Positions 61,460 through 64,000 of a stretch of 64,000 nucleotides of DNA are shown piece by piece. Source of the DNA: Nocardioides furvisabuli (GTDB taxonomy: Bacteria > Actinomycetota > Actinomycetes > Propionibacteriales > Nocardioidaceae). A program made the position numbers and the translations under genes. Position 1 is the stretch's first letter. Each line of letters begins with the position of its first letter. The DNA is taken from assembly GCF_021083185.1 (NCBI RefSeq), contig NZ_JAIGQB010000009.1, positions 112,150-176,149 of the forward strand, written 5' to 3'. The notes beneath the pieces are model-generated. The model did not search any database and was not told the origin of the DNA. It saw only the letters and a program-made list of their open reading frames with translations.

Positions 61460-63139
61460 TCACATCCTCTCGGGGGCGGTGACGCCGAGCAGGTCGAGGC
61501 CGTTGGCGATGACCGTGCGGGTCGCCGCCACCAGGACCAGACGCGACTCGTTGGCGGCCGTGACCGGCTCGTCGCCCTGCGGCAGCATCCGGCACTCCTT
61601 GGTGTCGTACCACTTGTTGAAGACCGCCGCGGTGTCCTCGAGGTAGCGCGCGACGCGGTGCGGCTCGCGCAGCTCCGCTGCGCTCGCCACCACCCGTGGG
61701 TAGTCGGCCAGGGCACGCAGGAGGCGACCGTCGAGCTCGTGGTCGAGCAGCGAGGGGTCGAAGGCCTCGCCCGGCAGCGCCATGCCCACGTCGGCGGCGT
61801 TCTCCATCATCCGGCAGGTGCGGGCGTGGGCGTACTGCACGTAGTAGACCGGGTTGTCGGCGGAGGCCTTGGTGATCTCCGCGACGTCGAGCGTCAGCGG
61901 GCTGTCCGCGGGGTAGCGGGCCAGCGAGTAGCGCAGGGCGTCGACGCCGATCTCATCCATCAGCTCGTTGAGCGTGACGATCGTGCCGGCGCGCTTGGAG
62001 AGCTTCATCTCCTCGCCGTCGCGCATGATCTTGACCATCTGGCCGATCATCACGTCGAGGGTCAGCGCGGGGTCGTCGCCCACGCAGGCCGCCATCGCGC
62101 GGAGGCGACCGACGTAGCCGTGGTGGTCGGCGCCGAGCAGGTAGATGCAGTGGTCGAAACCGCGCGAGCGCTTGTTGAGGTAGTAGGCGGTGTCGGAGGC
62201 GAAGTAGGTCAGCTCGCCGTTGGAGCGGATCAGCACGCGGTCCTTGTCGTCACCGAAATCAGTGGTCCGCATCCACAGCGCGCCGTCGGCCTCGAACAGG
62301 TGGCCGTTGTCCTTGAGCCCCTGGAGCGTGTCCGCCACCGAGCCGTCCGAGCCGGCCGCGTGCAGACCGCGCTCGGAGAACCACACGTCGAAGTGGGTGT
62401 TGAAGCCGTCGAGCTGGTCCTGCTGCTCCTTGAGCTGCAGGGCGTAGCCGGCCTCACGGAAGGCGGGCAGGCGCTCGTCCTCGGGCAGGTCGACGATGCC
62501 GGGCTGCTCGGCCACGATGACCGCGGCCAGGTCGGCGACGTAACCGCCCTGGTAGCCGTCGGCCGGGATCGGGCGGCCGAGGGCGGCTGCCTCCAGCGAC
62601 GCACCGAACAGGTCCATCTGGTTGCCGCGGTCGTTGATGTAGAACTCGCGCGCCACCTCGGCGCCGGCAGCCTGCAGCACCCGGGCGATCGCGTCACCGA
62701 GGACGGCCCAGCGCGTGTGCCCCAGGTGGAGGGGCCCCGTGGGGTTGGCGGAAATGAACTCGACGTTGATCTTCTGCCCCGCGAGGACCTCGGACCTGCC
62801 GTACGCCGCACCCGCCGCGACGACGTCGGCCGCGACCCGCCCCTGCGCACCCGCCTCGACGCTCACGTTGAGGAAGCCGGGGCCGGCGACCTCGACGTCG
62901 CTGACCCCGTCGGCGGCACGCAGCCGCTCGGCGACGAGCTCGGCGAAGGCGCGCGGATGGGTGCCCGCCTTCTTGGCCAGCTGCATCGCGACGTTGGTGG
63001 CGTAGTCGCCGTGGCCCTTCTGCCGGGGTCGCTCCACCGTGACCTGGGTCGGCACGCCGTCGGGCAGCGTGATCGTGCCGTCGGCCACGAGGGCCGCCAG
63101 CACGTCGACGATGGTCTCGGAAAGCTGCTCAGGATTCAC
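61460..63139 (-). CDS. argS: Arginyl-tRNA synthetase
   Basis: A 559-aa class Ia synthetase with an N-terminal Add-1 domain, HIGH-type motif NPTGPLHLGHTRWAVLG, KMSKS-type motif EEMKLSKRAGTIVTL and the anticodon-binding helical domain ending LDLLGVTAPERM. GTG 63139 has TAGGCT (63146-63151, minus) ending 6 nt upstream, so the operon message is probably leaderless. It heads argS-lysA-hom-thrC-thrB, a typical actinobacterial order. A tRNA-Arg gene lies 660 bp away. Confidence 0.96.
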   Translation of the reverse strand: MNPEQLSETIVDVLAALVADGTITLPDGVPTQVTVERPRQKGHGDYATNVAMQLAKKAGTHPRAFAELVAERLRAADGVSDVEVAGPGFLNVSVEAGAQGRVAADVVAAGAAYGRSEVLAGQKINVEFISANPTGPLHLGHTRWAVLGDAIARVLQAAGAEVAREFYINDRGNQMDLFGASLEAAALGRPIPADGYQGGYVADLAAVIVAEQPGIVDLPEDERLPAFREAGYALQLKEQQDQLDGFNTHFDVWFSERGLHAAGSDGSVADTLQGLKDNGHLFEADGALWMRTTDFGDDKDRVLIRSNGELTYFASDTAYYLNKRSRGFDHCIYLLGADHHGYVGRLRAMAACVGDDPALTLDVMIGQMVKIMRDGEEMKLSKRAGTIVTLNELMDEIGVDALRYSLARYPADSPLTLDVAEITKASADNPVYYVQYAHARTCRMMENAADVGMALPGEAFDPSLLDHELDGRLLRALADYPRVVASAAELREPHRVARYLEDTAAVFNKWYDTKECRMLPQGDEPVTAANESRLVLVAATRTVIANGLDLLGVTAPERM

Positions 63140-63145
63140 CGGGCA

Positions 63146-63151
63146 AGCCTA
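63146..63151 (-). promoter_or_regulatory. -10 box of the argS-lysA-hom-thrCB operon
   Basis: TAGGCT on the minus strand ends 6 nt before GTG 63139. The arrangement is leaderless, so attenuation by a leader peptide is not possible at this promoter. Confidence 0.55.
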
Positions 63152-63216
63152 TCGGCGGACCGCTCCCCCACCCGAACCGGTTTCACGCCCTGGTTCGCCC
63201 GGGGCCGTCTTGGCCC

Positions 63217-63222
63217 TAGGGT
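63217..63222 (+). promoter_or_regulatory. -10 box of the thioesterase gene
   Basis: TAGGGT ends 7 nt before GTG 63230, again the leaderless arrangement. Confidence 0.5.
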
Positions 63223-63229
63223 CCTGCCT

Positions 63230-63727
63230 GTGACGACGCACCCGACCTATGACCAGCTCTTCGACCTCCCGGCCTACGTCGAGCAGCCCGTGCCGATGCC
63301 GTTCGAGGACATCAACGGCCACCTCAACGTGCGCCACTACATCGGCATCGCCAGCGAGGGGCTCGACGAGTCGCTGGTCGAGCTCGGCATCCCGCAGATG
63401 TGGCCGCTCACCCACGGCCACGCCTGCTTCACCGCTGAGCACCACGTGACCTACCTGCACGAGCTCCGCACCGGCGACACCATGTCGGCCCGCGTGCGGC
63501 TCCTGGGCCGCTCCGAGCGCGCCGGTCACGCACTGGTCTACCTGCTCGACGAGACCCACCAGCGCGTGGCGTGCGTGGTGGAGGAGGTGTTCCTCCACAT
63601 CGACATGGAGACCCGGCGCACGGCGCCGTGGCCCGACGACGTGGCCGACGCCCTCGACGCCCGGGTCGCCGAGCACGCCGCCTTGGCCTTCGACGCGCAC
63701 ACCTCGGGCTCGCTCGGCCTGCGCTGA
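63230..63727 (+). CDS. Hotdog-fold acyl-CoA thioesterase
   Basis: A 165-aa protein of the 4HBT thioesterase type. The active-site region is PMPFEDINGHLNVRHYIGIASEG, where the Asp/Asn-Gly-His pattern on the central helix is characteristic, followed by strands HVTYLHELRTGDTMSARVRL and ACVVEEVFLHIDMETRR. Substrate unknown; acyl-CoA or acyl-carrier thioesters are likely. GTG 63230 is selected because a TAGGGT box lies 7 nt upstream. The longer open frame to 61271 is antisense over argS. It is monocistronic before the tRNA. Confidence 0.87.
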   Translation: MTTHPTYDQLFDLPAYVEQPVPMPFEDINGHLNVRHYIGIASEGLDESLVELGIPQMWPLTHGHACFTAEHHVTYLHELRTGDTMSARVRLLGRSERAGHALVYLLDETHQRVACVVEEVFLHIDMETRRTAPWPDDVADALDARVAEHAALAFDAHTSGSLGLR

Positions 63728-63797
63728 GTCGAGGTCGTTGCACGACCCGGCCGGATGAGGCGGTAGTCTTCACCGCGCGCTGGCCCAGCCGGCGCAG

Positions 63798-63870
63798 GCC
63801 TCCGTAGCTCAGGGGATAGAGCACTGGTTTCCGGTACCAGGTGCCGCAGGTTCGAATCCTGCCGGAGGCG
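63798..63870 (+). tRNA. tRNA-Arg (anticodon CCG)
   Basis: A complete 73-nt cloverleaf. The acceptor GCCTCCG pairs with CGGAGGC plus discriminator G. The D arm contains AGCTCAGGGGATAGAGC. The anticodon stem CTGGT/ACCAG holds the loop TTCCGGT with anticodon CCG, and the T arm is GCAGGTTCGAATCCTGC. It reads the CGG codon, which is common in this high-GC genome. CCA is not encoded. The upstream TAGTCT at 63764-63769 may be the -10 box. Confidence 0.97.
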
Positions 63871-63894
63871 CCGTGTGATGTCGCAGGACATTGG

Positions 63895-63930
63895 AATAGC
63901 CGGACCTACGAAGTTGTAGGTCCGGCTATT
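63895..63930. terminator. 15-bp perfect hairpin after tRNA-Arg
   Basis: AATAGCCGGACCTAC (63895-63909) pairs exactly with GTAGGTCCGGCTATT (63916-63930) around a 6-nt loop, followed by TGCTTTG. It lies 24 bp after the tRNA and also covers the stop of the leftward gene at the edge, so it may work in both directions. Confidence 0.85.
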
Positions 63931-64000
63931 GCTTTGTGGGGCCGGGTGGCCGTCCGGTGGGCTGGTAGTCGCGGGTGGGGTCGAGTTCGAGTTCGCGGAG
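63926..64000 (-). CDS. C-terminal fragment, possibly IS481-type transposase
   Basis: From the right edge the minus strand reads 24 codons to a TAG at 63926: LRELELDPTRDYQPTGRPPG followed by PTKQ. My recollection is that actinobacterial IS481-type transposases end in a similar (LRE-x-LDPTRDYQ) sequence; this is an identification from memory on a short stretch. Placement next to a tRNA gene fits an insertion hot spot. If confirmed, it would be the only mobile-element trace in the window. Confidence 0.4.
   Translation of the reverse strand, partial: LRELELDPTRDYQPTGRPPGPTKQ

Noticed and set aside
61271..63229. Long plus-strand frame upstream of the thioesterase
   Set aside because: It is antisense to argS and lysA; the thioesterase starts at 63230 next to its promoter box.
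63538..63891. Minus-strand frame of 117 codons across tRNA-Arg
   Set aside because: It runs through the tRNA cloverleaf and the thioesterase gene; no coding pattern.

Overview
The window is a GC-rich chromosomal segment from an actinobacterium, most likely a Nocardioides-like member of the Propionibacteriales. The evidence is the very high GC, frequent GTG/TTG starts, many genes with a TAnnnT box about 6-8 nt before the start codon (leaderless style), a GlgE-type alpha-glucan locus, and the typical actinobacterial order rho-rpmE-prfA-prmC-sua5-glycosyltransferase-ATP synthase. It is mainly core genome. No prophage, CRISPR array or large island is visible; the only mobile-element trace is a possible transposase tail at the right edge.

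Left region (1-14.7 kb): the start of a divergent alpha-glucan phosphorylase gene (glgP) faces the translationally coupled operon glgE-treS-mak-glgB, which turns trehalose into branched alpha-glucan through maltose-1-phosphate. A perfect 18-bp palindrome lies between them. Next come a divergent copper-type pair (a secreted Met-rich protein and a cupredoxin/multicopper-oxidase fusion), a NUDIX protein, pyruvate phosphate dikinase and a thioredoxin/TPR co-chaperone.

Middle region (14.7-42.2 kb): a dispersed set of acyl-CoA and B12 genes that together make most of an ethylmalonyl-CoA pathway. These are acetyl-CoA acetyltransferase, meaB, the epimerase, crotonyl-CoA carboxylase/reductase with all four CO2-pocket residues, a double-headed 3-hydroxyacyl-CoA dehydrogenase, a MeaA-type mutase and a PduO-type cobalamin adenosyltransferase. 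Between them lie a polarity-type coiled-coil protein, transporters (AI-2E, EamA, MFS), regulators (CGNR, LAL/LuxR, LacI), the mismatch endonuclease NucS, a D-amino-acid oxidase-like protein, a ferritin and a STAS-domain gene broken by a frameshift.

Right region (42.2-64 kb): DUF2550 and the complete F1Fo ATP synthase operon on the minus strand, with a 16-bp-stem terminator at its end and a CRP/GlxR-like site over its promoter. Upstream are the glycosyltransferase, sua5, prmC, prfA, rpmE and rho. The protein in the normal rho position keeps the Rho fold but has lost the Walker-A lysine and the catalytic glutamate and carries a long Gln-rich insert; this is the most unusual observation in the window. 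Then follow thrB-thrC-hom-lysA-argS (aspartate family), a hotdog thioesterase, tRNA-Arg(CCG), a strong hairpin, and 24 codons of a possible IS481-type transposase end.
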